A program made the position numbers and the translations under genes. Source: JAFDZW01 sp964404255 (lineage in GTDB: Bacteria > Bacteroidota > Ignavibacteria > Palsa-1295). Taken from it: DNA of 64,000 bases. Positions 28,376 through 35,476 of this stretch are shown here, piece after piece. Positions within the stretch are counted from its first letter, which is position 1. Each line of letters begins with the position of its first letter. The notes below the pieces were generated by a model. The model did no database searches. It was not told the origin of the DNA and worked only from the letters and a program-made list of their open reading frames with translations. Location of the stretch: NCBI GenBank assembly GCA_964404255.1, contig CAYOJJ010000005.1, positions 1-64,000 of the forward strand, written 5' to 3'.

Positions 28376-28963
28376 ATGGTGCTATTTATTTCGTCTTCAC
28401 ATCGTTTTAAATATTTTTCAAGTTTTTTTCTTTTATTTTGTGCCTGTCAGCAGCAGCAGATCATTCGCGGCGAATACCAAAATATTAAGGTGGGGTATCA
28501 GCATCAGGGATATAATATGTGCGTCCCTACTTCTACAGCAATTGTGTTAAGCTACTACGGTGAAAAAATCTCACCGGAAAAGATAAAAGCATTATCAACA
28601 CCGGATACCAGTACGTTTGCCGGTACCTTTTTAAGTGATTTAGTAAAGGGTGTTAAAAAATTAGGGTATCTTTGGCAAGTTCGTACCTTTTCGATGGATA
28701 GTCTGGGGTTCGAAAGGGGATTTGCTGAAATAAAGGCAGCATTAGATGATGGACACCCAATATTGCTTAGTACTTCCCTACCTCCAATTGGGCATACTAT
28801 GGTTATGGTTGGTTATGATACTCTCCATAAGCAGATTTTTTTAATGGACCCTAATTCAGCTTTTCCCGGAAATCGAACAATTTCATTTACAGTGTTTCAT
28901 AAATTATGGCATGAGGATATTGCAAAGGTTCGTGCGTTTGTCTTGACGCAACCGAAAGGATAA
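28376..28963 (+). CDS. C39-like papain-fold peptidase, probable lipoprotein
   Basis: 195 residues. A short signal sequence ends at FCAC, which could be a lipobox with Cys24. The C39-like core is recognisable: QGYNMCVPTS with Cys49 and an upstream oxyanion Gln, His140 in IGHTMVMVGYD and Asp158 in FLMDPNSAFPG, so the catalytic triad is complete. C39 peptidases cut leader peptides after double-Gly motifs when fused to ABC exporters, but this protein has no transporter domain. The gene is AT-rich. Because it lies 1.1 kb upstream of the lanthipeptide-like locus it could process that product, an inference from position only; a general envelope peptidase is equally possible. Confidence 0.75.
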   Translation: MVLFISSSHRFKYFSSFFLLFCACQQQQIIRGEYQNIKVGYQHQGYNMCVPTSTAIVLSYYGEKISPEKIKALSTPDTSTFAGTFLSDLVKGVKKLGYLWQVRTFSMDSLGFERGFAEIKAALDDGHPILLSTSLPPIGHTMVMVGYDTLHKQIFLMDPNSAFPGNRTISFTVFHKLWHEDIAKVRAFVLTQPKG

Positions 28964-29135
28964 AGGATACTGGGGCAAATTCCCCCGAATAGCAAATTAC
29001 TATAGTATTGCTTGATAGAGGTTAATAATATCCTCATAAGATAATATTCCGGTTAAAAATGAGTAATTTTTGAGTAGTAGATTTAGTGGATTTCTTATCT
29101 ATTTTTGAATGTGCTTATTACGCAGTTAAAAATGT

Positions 29136-29483
29136 ATGTCGACTTTACGACCGATCGTTTCGGAATTTCTTGCCCCATTGCTTCCTACATTCGATCACAA
29201 AGAATCCCGCTTAAAGCAGCGGACAAAGCGGTGGTACGATTTTCAAAAAACTCACGGTGAGCATAGCAGGTCATTCATGCACTGTCTGGCATCGAAATTT
29301 CCTGAGCTTACACGGACGGAACTGCAGATCTGTTCTATGATCCGTTTCGATAAACGGACAAAAGAGATCGCTGAAATTTTGAATATTTCGGCGCATACTA
29401 TTGAAAATCACCGAAGTAGTATTCGTACGAAATTGAAATTGCATTCAAAGCAGCGCCTGCAGACTGCTCTTCTGGAGCAATAA
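29136..29483 (+). CDS. LuxR-type HTH DNA-binding protein
   Basis: 115 residues. The C-terminal 65 residues are a GerE/LuxR helix-turn-helix: LTRTELQICSMI, TKEIAEILNISAHTIENHRS and SIRTKLKL. There is no receiver or ligand-binding domain; the N-terminal 50 residues are short and charged. Start chosen at 29136; the ATG at 29132 is out of frame. In Bacteroidota such minimal regulators respond through partners. It is the last gene before the 620-base untranslated region ahead of the repeat proteins, so it is a natural candidate regulator for that locus. Confidence 0.82.
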   Translation: MSTLRPIVSEFLAPLLPTFDHKESRLKQRTKRWYDFQKTHGEHSRSFMHCLASKFPELTRTELQICSMIRFDKRTKEIAEILNISAHTIENHRSSIRTKLKLHSKQRLQTALLEQ

Positions 29484-29593
29484 CAGCCAGCGATCGCTGC
29501 AATATTTATCTAAAATAGCTCGAAAGACCGTCTAAAGATAGGGATACTATGTCGTTTATTCATAGCATTCTGTGTCAAAATCAGGAGGTTTTT

Positions 29594-29614
29594 ATGAGTA
29601 TCAAACGCCGGTAG
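29594..29614 (+). CDS. Six-codon leader-like ORF (MSIKRR)
   Basis: A strong Shine-Dalgarno AGGAGG lies seven bases before an ATG that opens MSIKRR and a stop. A signal this strong in front of a six-codon frame is rare by chance, and it sits at the head of the structured region before the repeat-protein genes. It may be a leader peptide that senses translation, or the decayed start of a lost gene. Confidence 0.3.
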   Translation: MSIKRR

Positions 29615-29768
29615 TTGCCCGTATTTTTGTGTGGTAGTATTAATCACATCTCGAACTAAGAAGTCTCGAAAGTATTTTACTATAGACTCTTATCGTCTTC
29701 AAAAAATACTAACGAGTTGATTATAACTGGCACTTCATTACCATCGGCCGCTATAGTCATTTTTCAGT

Positions 29769-29915
29769 AAGCCTTTATTAAAGGCTTGTCAACGTATGAA
29801 TACGGAACGACATACCTTCTAATTACAACCGATGCAGAAATCATAACTTGTAATTATAGAAAGCAATCGGTCAGGTATCATCTTCCGCATTCGGAGTATT
29901 GAGCCGATGCTCAAT
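29769..29915 (+). other. Structured untranslated region ahead of the repeat-protein genes
   Basis: Bases 29484-30107 hold no credible gene larger than six codons. Inside are a hairpin AAGCCTTT-ATT-AAAGGCTT (29769-29787), a long interrupted inverted repeat (AATACGGAA at 29799 with TTCCGCATT at 29883; ATACC at 29812 with GGTAT at 29874; AATTACAA at 29821 with TTGTAATT at 29848) and a tetraloop hairpin ATTGAGC-CGAT-GCTCAAT (29898-29915). Smaller inverted repeats follow at about 29950 and 30007. This could be a regulatory leader, a small RNA, or the remains of an element. No known riboswitch is recognised. Confidence 0.45.
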
Positions 29916-30107
29916 TTCCTGTAGTACAACTTACTATCGCAATTATAAGTGTGCTCATAGCTGAAAGCACCACATATAGTTCATCATCTACACGGTATCC
30001 TTATACGGAATAGGTATTCCGGTGGTTGTCTGTAATGCTTGGATAGATCGATATGTAGCTTTTAGTGATCCATCATCAAAAATAATCACTTCATAAGGAG
30101 AAACAAC

Positions 30108-31835
30108 ATGACAGTAATCTCAACCTATGCAGGTTGTCCGGCTCCGAATGCTGGTGGTCCGGTCGGACCGACCGGTACACTCGGCTGTACGGTTCCACCG
30201 CATTGTGTCGGCCCGACAGGTACACAGGGCTGTACGGTGCCCCCGCATTGTATCATCGGCCATACCGGTACGCTCGGTTGTACGATGCCGCCGTATTGTG
30301 GCGTTGGCCCGACCGGTACACTTGGTTGCACAATGCCTCCGCATTGCATCGGCCATACCGGCACGCTCGGCTGCACGATGCCGCCACAATGCCTGATCGG
30401 TCAGACTGGCTGGCTCGGTTGCCACAACACGGCAACCACCACCGTTCAGACCACGACTCCGGTTCAGGGTGCCGCCGCCGCCCCTGAAGCTGCAAATGTT
30501 GGCACGATCGGCCATACCGGCTGGCTCGGCTGTACGATGCCGCCGCAATGCCCGATTGGACATACCGGTACGTTTATGTGTACACACTTACCGCCGCAAT
30601 GTCCGATTGGACATACCGGTACGTTTATGTGCACACACCTGCCGCCGCAATGTCCGATTCTTTCTGCACCGCCGAATTGCCCAATCTATACGGTAACGGG
30701 TTGCCCGCAACCGACCACGACTCCGGTTCAGCAGGGTGCTGCTGCTCCTGAAGCCGCAAATATTGGTACGATCGGTCAGACTGGTTGGCTCGGCTGCACC
30801 ATGCCGCCGCAGTGTATTCTCGGACCCACGGGTACGCAGGGTTGCACGATGCCTCCGAACTGTGTAGGCCCGACCGGTACGCAAGGTTGCGGATCAGCCG
30901 ATGCTGCTAACGCTGCAACGATCGGAATAACTGGCACCCGTTATTGCACGATCGTTCCGAATATGTGCCCGACCCACACCGTCGCAACGGTCTGCACACA
31001 GGTTATCGCTCATTGCCCGCCGCATACTGCACCGCCGCAATGTCCGATTCTTAGCGCGCCGCCGCATTGCCCGGTTCTTACGGCACCGCCGCACTGCCCG
31101 ATTCTTAGTGCACCCCCGCATTGCCCAATCTATACGGTAACGGGCTGCCCGCAACCGACAACGACGCCGGTTCAGCAGGGAGCTGCTGCACCTCAGGCTG
31201 CTGTCGGTACTATCGGTCATACTGGTTGGTTAGGTTGCACGATGCCGCCACAGTGCATCGTTGGCCCAACCGGTACGCAGGGTTGCACTGTTCCACCGAA
31301 TTGTGTCGGCCCGACTGGTACCCAAGGTTGCCATGGTAATGCTGCTTTTGCTGCTGCACCAACGACAACGATCGGCCACACCGGTACACTCGGTTGCACG
31401 ATGCCTCCGCATTGTCCGGTTATCGGACCGACAGGTACGCGCTTCTGCACACATCTTTTACCACATTGCCCGCCGCATACGGCACCACCGCAATGTCCAA
31501 TTCTCAGTGCACCACCGCATTGCCCAATCTATACGGTAACGGGCTGCCCGCAGCCGACAACGACTCCGGTTCAGCAGGGTGCTGCTGCTCCCGAAGCTGC
31601 TAAAGTTGGTGTAACGGGTTGGCAGCATTGCACGATTCTGCCGCCGGGATGCCAGGGTAATACCATGGCAACCGTTTGCACGCAGATTGCCTGTGGTACT
31701 GCAGCTACAACCTGTACGCAAGGAGGTGGCAATGCCGGTGCTCCGGCGATACTCCCGACTGTACCGGTAGTATCTTGTGTCGGAGCTTGCACTATGGATA
31801 TCGCAGCTTGCACTGGTTTCCCGCCGGTTTGCTGA
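30108..31835 (+). CDS. Giant Cys/Thr-rich repeat protein, candidate multi-core lanthipeptide precursor 1
   Basis: 575 residues with about 55 Cys and very few charged residues. No signal peptide: it starts MTVISTYAGCP. The body is a tandem array of GPTGT(L/Q)GC or GHTGWLGC (about 14 copies) and (T/S)xPPxC (about 18 copies, e.g. TMPPQC, SAPPHC), so nearly each Cys follows a Thr or Ser by three to five residues, the geometry of lanthionine rings. Spacers VQ(Q)GAAAPEAA occur four times and divide the array into blocks. AAGGAG lies nine bases before the ATG. The next genes encode a paralogue, an APH-HopA1 fusion and a LanC cyclase, so I infer a class V-like multi-core substrate. An unmodified Cys-rich structural protein is the alternative. 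Confidence 0.85.
   Translation: MTVISTYAGCPAPNAGGPVGPTGTLGCTVPPHCVGPTGTQGCTVPPHCIIGHTGTLGCTMPPYCGVGPTGTLGCTMPPHCIGHTGTLGCTMPPQCLIGQTGWLGCHNTATTTVQTTTPVQGAAAAPEAANVGTIGHTGWLGCTMPPQCPIGHTGTFMCTHLPPQCPIGHTGTFMCTHLPPQCPILSAPPNCPIYTVTGCPQPTTTPVQQGAAAPEAANIGTIGQTGWLGCTMPPQCILGPTGTQGCTMPPNCVGPTGTQGCGSADAANAATIGITGTRYCTIVPNMCPTHTVATVCTQVIAHCPPHTAPPQCPILSAPPHCPVLTAPPHCPILSAPPHCPIYTVTGCPQPTTTPVQQGAAAPQAAVGTIGHTGWLGCTMPPQCIVGPTGTQGCTVPPNCVGPTGTQGCHGNAAFAAAPTTTIGHTGTLGCTMPPHCPVIGPTGTRFCTHLLPHCPPHTAPPQCPILSAPPHCPIYTVTGCPQPTTTPVQQGAAAPEAAKVGVTGWQHCTILPPGCQGNTMATVCTQIACGTAATTCTQGGGNAGAPAILPTVPVVSCVGACTMDIAACTGFPPVC
30150..31690 (+). repeat. Intragenic tandem repeats encoding ring-like units and spacers
   Basis: Several levels of repetition are visible. 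A unit of about 42-50 bases encodes GPTGTQGC-TVPPHC. A 27-base unit encodes PPHCPILSA and runs four times in a row near 31030-31120. A longer block encoding CPIYTVTGCPQPTTTPVQQG is nearly identical in DNA at about 30676, 31117 and 31516, which points to recent intragenic duplication. Spacers lie near 30460-30494, 30723-30760, 31167-31203 and 31565-31601. Confidence 0.85.
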
Positions 31836-31880
31836 GAGATGATAATACTATCGAGAAATCTCTATTGAGATAAAGTAGAA

Positions 31881-31920
31881 TTCAGGCGTCATAAATACTA
31901 TGGCGCCTGAATTTGATTAA
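31881..31920 (+). terminator. Terminator after precursor 1
   Basis: TTCAGGCGTCAT (31881-31892) pairs with ATGGCGCCTGAA (31900-31911) with one G-U pair, then T-rich sequence. The same stem recurs after precursor 2, so the terminator was duplicated with the gene. Confidence 0.8.
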
Positions 31921-32053
31921 TAATTTTAGTGACTGTTAATGGCTGAATATATTGCATCTGGTAGTAGTCGCGACCAATCAGAATACTTTCCTTTAGATCC
32001 ATCGTCAAGAACCATCATCAAATACATATCTAATCCACTTAAGGAGAAACAAC

Positions 32054-33085
32054 ATGACAGTAATATCAACCTTCGCAGGTTGTCCCCCGCAGACAATTGG
32101 CCATACCGGCTGGTTGGGCTGTACGGTACCGCCACAATGTCTTATCGGGCCGACGGGTACACAGGGCTGTACTGTGCCGCCGCATTGCCCGGTCGGCCAA
32201 ACTGGCTGGCTCGGCTGCTATAACACAGCAACCACCACTGTCCAGACGCCGCCGCCGGTGCAGGGTGCTGCTGCTCCCGAAGCTGCTGCTTTGCCGATGA
32301 CGACCATCACTGGCCCGACGGGCACATATATGTGTACGCACCTCCCACCGCACTGCCATATTGGAGTTACAGGTACGTTTATGTGTACACACCTTCCGCC
32401 GCATTGCCCGGCAACGATTCATACCGCACCGCCACAATGTCCGAGTTATACGGTCACGGGTTGCCCGCAACCAACGACCCCGGTTCAGCAGGGCGCTGCC
32501 GCTCCTCAAGCTGCCGCCATGCCGACGACGACCGTTATTGGTCAAGCAGGTACGCAGGGGAACACTCTTTATCCGATTTGTGGATTTCCTTTTCACACTG
32601 TGCCGACGCAATGTCTGAATGTGACAATGCCACCGCAATGTCCGATTCATACGTTACCGCCGCAATGTCCGAATTATACAGTGACACAGTCATGTCCGAC
32701 TTATACATTGCCGGTGCAATGCATGACTCACACGTTGCCACCACAGTGTATCATCGGGCCGACGGGTAGTGCGGGTTGCCATCCGACAGCTATGGCTGTT
32801 CACGGTGCTGCTGCTCCTGAAGTTGCAAACGCCGGCACGATCGGACATACCGGTTGGCTTGGTTGCACTAGGCCACCACAGTGTATCATCGGGCCTACAG
32901 GCACGCAGGGTTACACTATGCCGCCGCATTGTGTCGGACCGACAGGTACCCAGGGCTGTGGGTTGGCCGATGGTGCTAATGTTGCAGCGACCTCCTACAC
33001 TTTATGGCAAAACTGCACGATGATCCCGCAGCTTTGTCCGGGAACGGGAGTAACCGTTTGCACTCTATTAATACCGTGTCATTAA
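32054..33085 (+). CDS. Cys/Thr-rich repeat protein, candidate multi-core lanthipeptide precursor 2
   Basis: 343 residues, about 28 Cys. A clear paralogue of the preceding gene: same N-terminus (MTVISTFAGCP), same units (GHTGWLGC, GPTGTQGC, TVPPQC, THLPPHC) and three spacers around GAAAPEAA-type sequence (near 32253, 32479 and 32797). One unit has lost its Cys (GPTGTQGYTMPPHC), which suggests the copies drift under relaxed constraint. The 5' flank, with AAGGAGAAACAAC before the ATG, is nearly identical to that of precursor 1. No leader or signal peptide. Terminator hairpin follows, then the modifying enzymes. Confidence 0.85.
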   Translation: MTVISTFAGCPPQTIGHTGWLGCTVPPQCLIGPTGTQGCTVPPHCPVGQTGWLGCYNTATTTVQTPPPVQGAAAPEAAALPMTTITGPTGTYMCTHLPPHCHIGVTGTFMCTHLPPHCPATIHTAPPQCPSYTVTGCPQPTTPVQQGAAAPQAAAMPTTTVIGQAGTQGNTLYPICGFPFHTVPTQCLNVTMPPQCPIHTLPPQCPNYTVTQSCPTYTLPVQCMTHTLPPQCIIGPTGSAGCHPTAMAVHGAAAPEVANAGTIGHTGWLGCTRPPQCIIGPTGTQGYTMPPHCVGPTGTQGCGLADGANVAATSYTLWQNCTMIPQLCPGTGVTVCTLLIPCH

Positions 33086-33124
33086 AATAATGGTATCGGC
33101 ACTTTACTGAGATCAACTATCGAA

Positions 33125-33170
33125 TCAGGCGTCATGAGCAATTATGGCGCCTGAATTTTGTTCTATTTTT
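33125..33170 (+). terminator. Terminator between precursors and synthetase genes
   Basis: TCAGGCGTCAT (33125-33135) pairs with ATGGCGCCTGA (33144-33154) with one G-U pair, followed by ATTTTGTTCTATTTTT. It ends six bases before the kinase-HopA1 start at 33176, so the enzymes would be expressed by partial read-through or from a promoter inside it, keeping enzyme levels below substrate levels. Confidence 0.75.
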
Positions 33171-33175
33171 ATCGT

Positions 33176-35476
33176 ATGTATCTAACTGCTCCAAATCTTC
33201 TTTATTATTTACGTAGCCGCGGTTTAGTTAGCGCGGAAAATGTGATCTCCGATGGCTTTGTTGTTATCGAATCGCGAAGGCGTAACAGAAACTACAGGGT
33301 AAGGCGAGGCGAGCAAAGCCCGCTCTTTGTCAAGCAGGTCCCGATGGCGGTTCAGGAAACAATGAGCAGCCTTAAGCGCGAGGCCGAATGCTATCGCCTG
33401 GCAAAAGAACATCCCGATTTTACGCCGCTGCTACCATTCGTCCCGCATCTGATCGATTATAATGCGGCCAATCATACGATCGTCACCGAGTTTCTTCCCG
33501 GAGCAGAGAATTTAAATGAGTTTTATACGCGGGTGGGTTCTTTTCCGGAACGCCTTGCCGGCTTGATCGGTAAAGCGCTTTCAGAGTGTCACCGGTGGTC
33601 GTCGAAAATTGTCCCGTCGCTCGATGCAGCAAAAGTATTTCCGCGGACTACACCGTGGATGTTTACCTTTTTGCAAAATGCCGAAACAACAATGCCGGCT
33701 ATGAGCGAAGGTACGAAGCAAGCCGTTGCCCTGATGCGCCAACATCCGGAGTTCGTCTCCGGATTAGCGGCTATGAAAACGGGTTGGTTGCAACTCTGCC
33801 TGATTCATGGCGATATCAAATGGGATAATTTTCTTACGACCGAGCATGGTGATACGCTGAAAATTATCGATTGGGAGCTTGCTGATATTGGGGATCCCTC
33901 ATGGGATATTGCCGGTGTACTGGCCGCGTATCTGCAAACATTTATTCTTGCCGAAGCCGGATTTCCGGCAATGACGCAAGGTCCGGCCCAACTCGCTTCC
34001 CGCCGCCTTCAAGATCTTTGGCCCGCGATAGGAGCCTTCTGGACCGAGTATGCTTCCGGAATGCATTGGACGAGTGAGCAGGCCAATATGGAACTTGCAC
34101 GAGCCGTCTATTTTTGTGCCGGGCGCTTATTGCTTACCGGAATTGAAATGCATATTAATGCACCGTACGTTTATCAGGTGCTACATGGTCTCATTCGCTA
34201 CGCTGCACAAATTTTTAATAATCCCTATCAGGCTGGAAAAGATCTTTTTGGAATATCTGATACGATCGTCATACCGACGAACGGTAAAGCGTCACTTGGG
34301 CAGGATGTAACATCCGAGCTTGCCCATGCTGCACTGACTCAGCAAGCTGTAGAACAGAAGCCGGCCGATCTTTCAACCCTTTCCCCTGATATTGTTAAAC
34401 GGTTGACGGCTATCTTTGAGAATGTGAAGATACTCTCCCCGTTAAGTTTTCAATTTGCCGACGAAGAGCCGGTAGTTCTTTCTCCCGGTGCTCCCGTTAA
34501 TCCGTTGTTTCAGACGAATGCTACTGCTGCAACGGCTTCTACCGACCCGGCTTATACCAAGCAGTATCTTATCGAAGCATTATGGCCGGTTTTGTATTTA
34601 CATTGCTATACTAAAACCTATCTCGGTGGTTCGGTAAAAAGCACAAGCGCTTCAACGAAAGAACTACCGTCACCCGATCAGGAATTTATAGCCACGCTTT
34701 CGAACGCAAATGCCGGGCATACGCATTGGGATCGTTCATGGGAAGTCTATCGGCTTGGCGTTAACGGAGCCATTCACGTAAAGAAAGGTGATGCTTATAG
34801 ATTGTGTCTCCCGGGTCAATATGCGTTTACGGGTAACCCCGGACAGGTGCCACAGGTTGGCAGCAGGGTAGATCTTTTGGCTCAATCGGAATCCACTACC
34901 GCGCAAACCGGATTCTATTATGCCTTCGGAGAACGGCTATCGAGCGAGTTCGACGATGCACAGCTCTGCCGCATCTATTTTGCCGCTACGGCAGCAGCAG
35001 CAGCTCCGATCATTTCCTTCCTGTCGCGGGAATTGAACGACTTCAAAATCCCGTATCAATTCAAATGCCTCAATAGTCGTTCTGCTTATACTATCGGCAG
35101 GACCGATGCGGCCGTGCTTTATATTTCAAAACGATTTTTAGAAATAGTGCTTCGAATTATTGCCGAAGGGTATGAGACTTTTTCCTCCTATCTGTTAAAA
35201 GAGACGCCGCTATTTTCGAAGCAGCTCTTCGAAGGTATTGGCCTTGCCGATGAGCCCGGCGACGGAAAGAGCTTCGGTCAATCGCGGATCTATCTTGTTT
35301 GTAAAGGCATTGTTGAAGCGTGGTATAATGGGAAGACAGATGTACGGTCGAGGTTCGACTCCGTTGCGAATCAATTTGCATTGGCAGGCATTTCCCTCAA
35401 GACACCCTATCTCAACGATGGCAACGTCGATCAATATAACGTTATCCCATATCCTTCTGAGAAAGAATCGGCATGA
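33176..35476 (+). CDS. APH-like kinase fused to HopA1-family domain (class V lanthipeptide synthetase-like, LanK-LanY)
   Basis: 766 residues from the ATG at 33176 (an in-frame TTG at 33158 lies within the terminator). Residues about 20-320 form an aminoglycoside-phosphotransferase fold with the catalytic loop HGD213IKWDN218 and the metal-binding IDWE (Asp232). Residues about 470-760 are a HopA1-type domain, recognised by SWEVYRLGVNGAIHVKKGDA, DAAVLYISKR and EPGDGKSFG. In class V lanthipeptide pathways an APH-like kinase phosphorylates Thr/Ser and a HopA1-like lyase eliminates phosphate to give Dhb/Dha; there these are separate proteins, here one chain. The stop overlaps the LanC start (ATGA). 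No signal peptide. Confidence 0.85.
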   Translation: MYLTAPNLLYYLRSRGLVSAENVISDGFVVIESRRRNRNYRVRRGEQSPLFVKQVPMAVQETMSSLKREAECYRLAKEHPDFTPLLPFVPHLIDYNAANHTIVTEFLPGAENLNEFYTRVGSFPERLAGLIGKALSECHRWSSKIVPSLDAAKVFPRTTPWMFTFLQNAETTMPAMSEGTKQAVALMRQHPEFVSGLAAMKTGWLQLCLIHGDIKWDNFLTTEHGDTLKIIDWELADIGDPSWDIAGVLAAYLQTFILAEAGFPAMTQGPAQLASRRLQDLWPAIGAFWTEYASGMHWTSEQANMELARAVYFCAGRLLLTGIEMHINAPYVYQVLHGLIRYAAQIFNNPYQAGKDLFGISDTIVIPTNGKASLGQDVTSELAHAALTQQAVEQKPADLSTLSPDIVKRLTAIFENVKILSPLSFQFADEEPVVLSPGAPVNPLFQTNATAATASTDPAYTKQYLIEALWPVLYLHCYTKTYLGGSVKSTSASTKELPSPDQEFIATLSNANAGHTHWDRSWEVYRLGVNGAIHVKKGDAYRLCLPGQYAFTGNPGQVPQVGSRVDLLAQSESTTAQTGFYYAFGERLSSEFDDAQLCRIYFAATAAAAAPIISFLSRELNDFKIPYQFKCLNSRSAYTIGRTDAAVLYISKRFLEIVLRIIAEGYETFSSYLLKETPLFSKQLFEGIGLADEPGDGKSFGQSRIYLVCKGIVEAWYNGKTDVRSRFDSVANQFALAGISLKTPYLNDGNVDQYNVIPYPSEKESA

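Noticed and set aside
28376..28963. C39 domain as part of a LanT exporter
   Set aside because: The frame ends after the peptidase domain; no membrane or ABC domain follows in any frame.
30150..31690. CRISPR-like direct repeats
   Set aside because: Repeat and spacer lengths are irregular, the reading frame is kept throughout, and no cas genes are nearby.
30127..31813. Many long open frames on all six frames across the repeat genes
   Set aside because: They mirror the GC-rich repeats; only the frames with AAGGAG, the conserved MTVIST start and paralogy between the two genes are credible.
31939..32223. A 94-codon frame between the two repeat genes
   Set aside because: Its second half lies in a shifted frame of precursor 2, and the first half covers the duplicated 5' flank.
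30150..33085. Collagen-like Gly-X-Y protein
   Set aside because: GPTGTQG gives only two triplets before each CTxPPxC break; collagen-like domains need long uninterrupted triplets.
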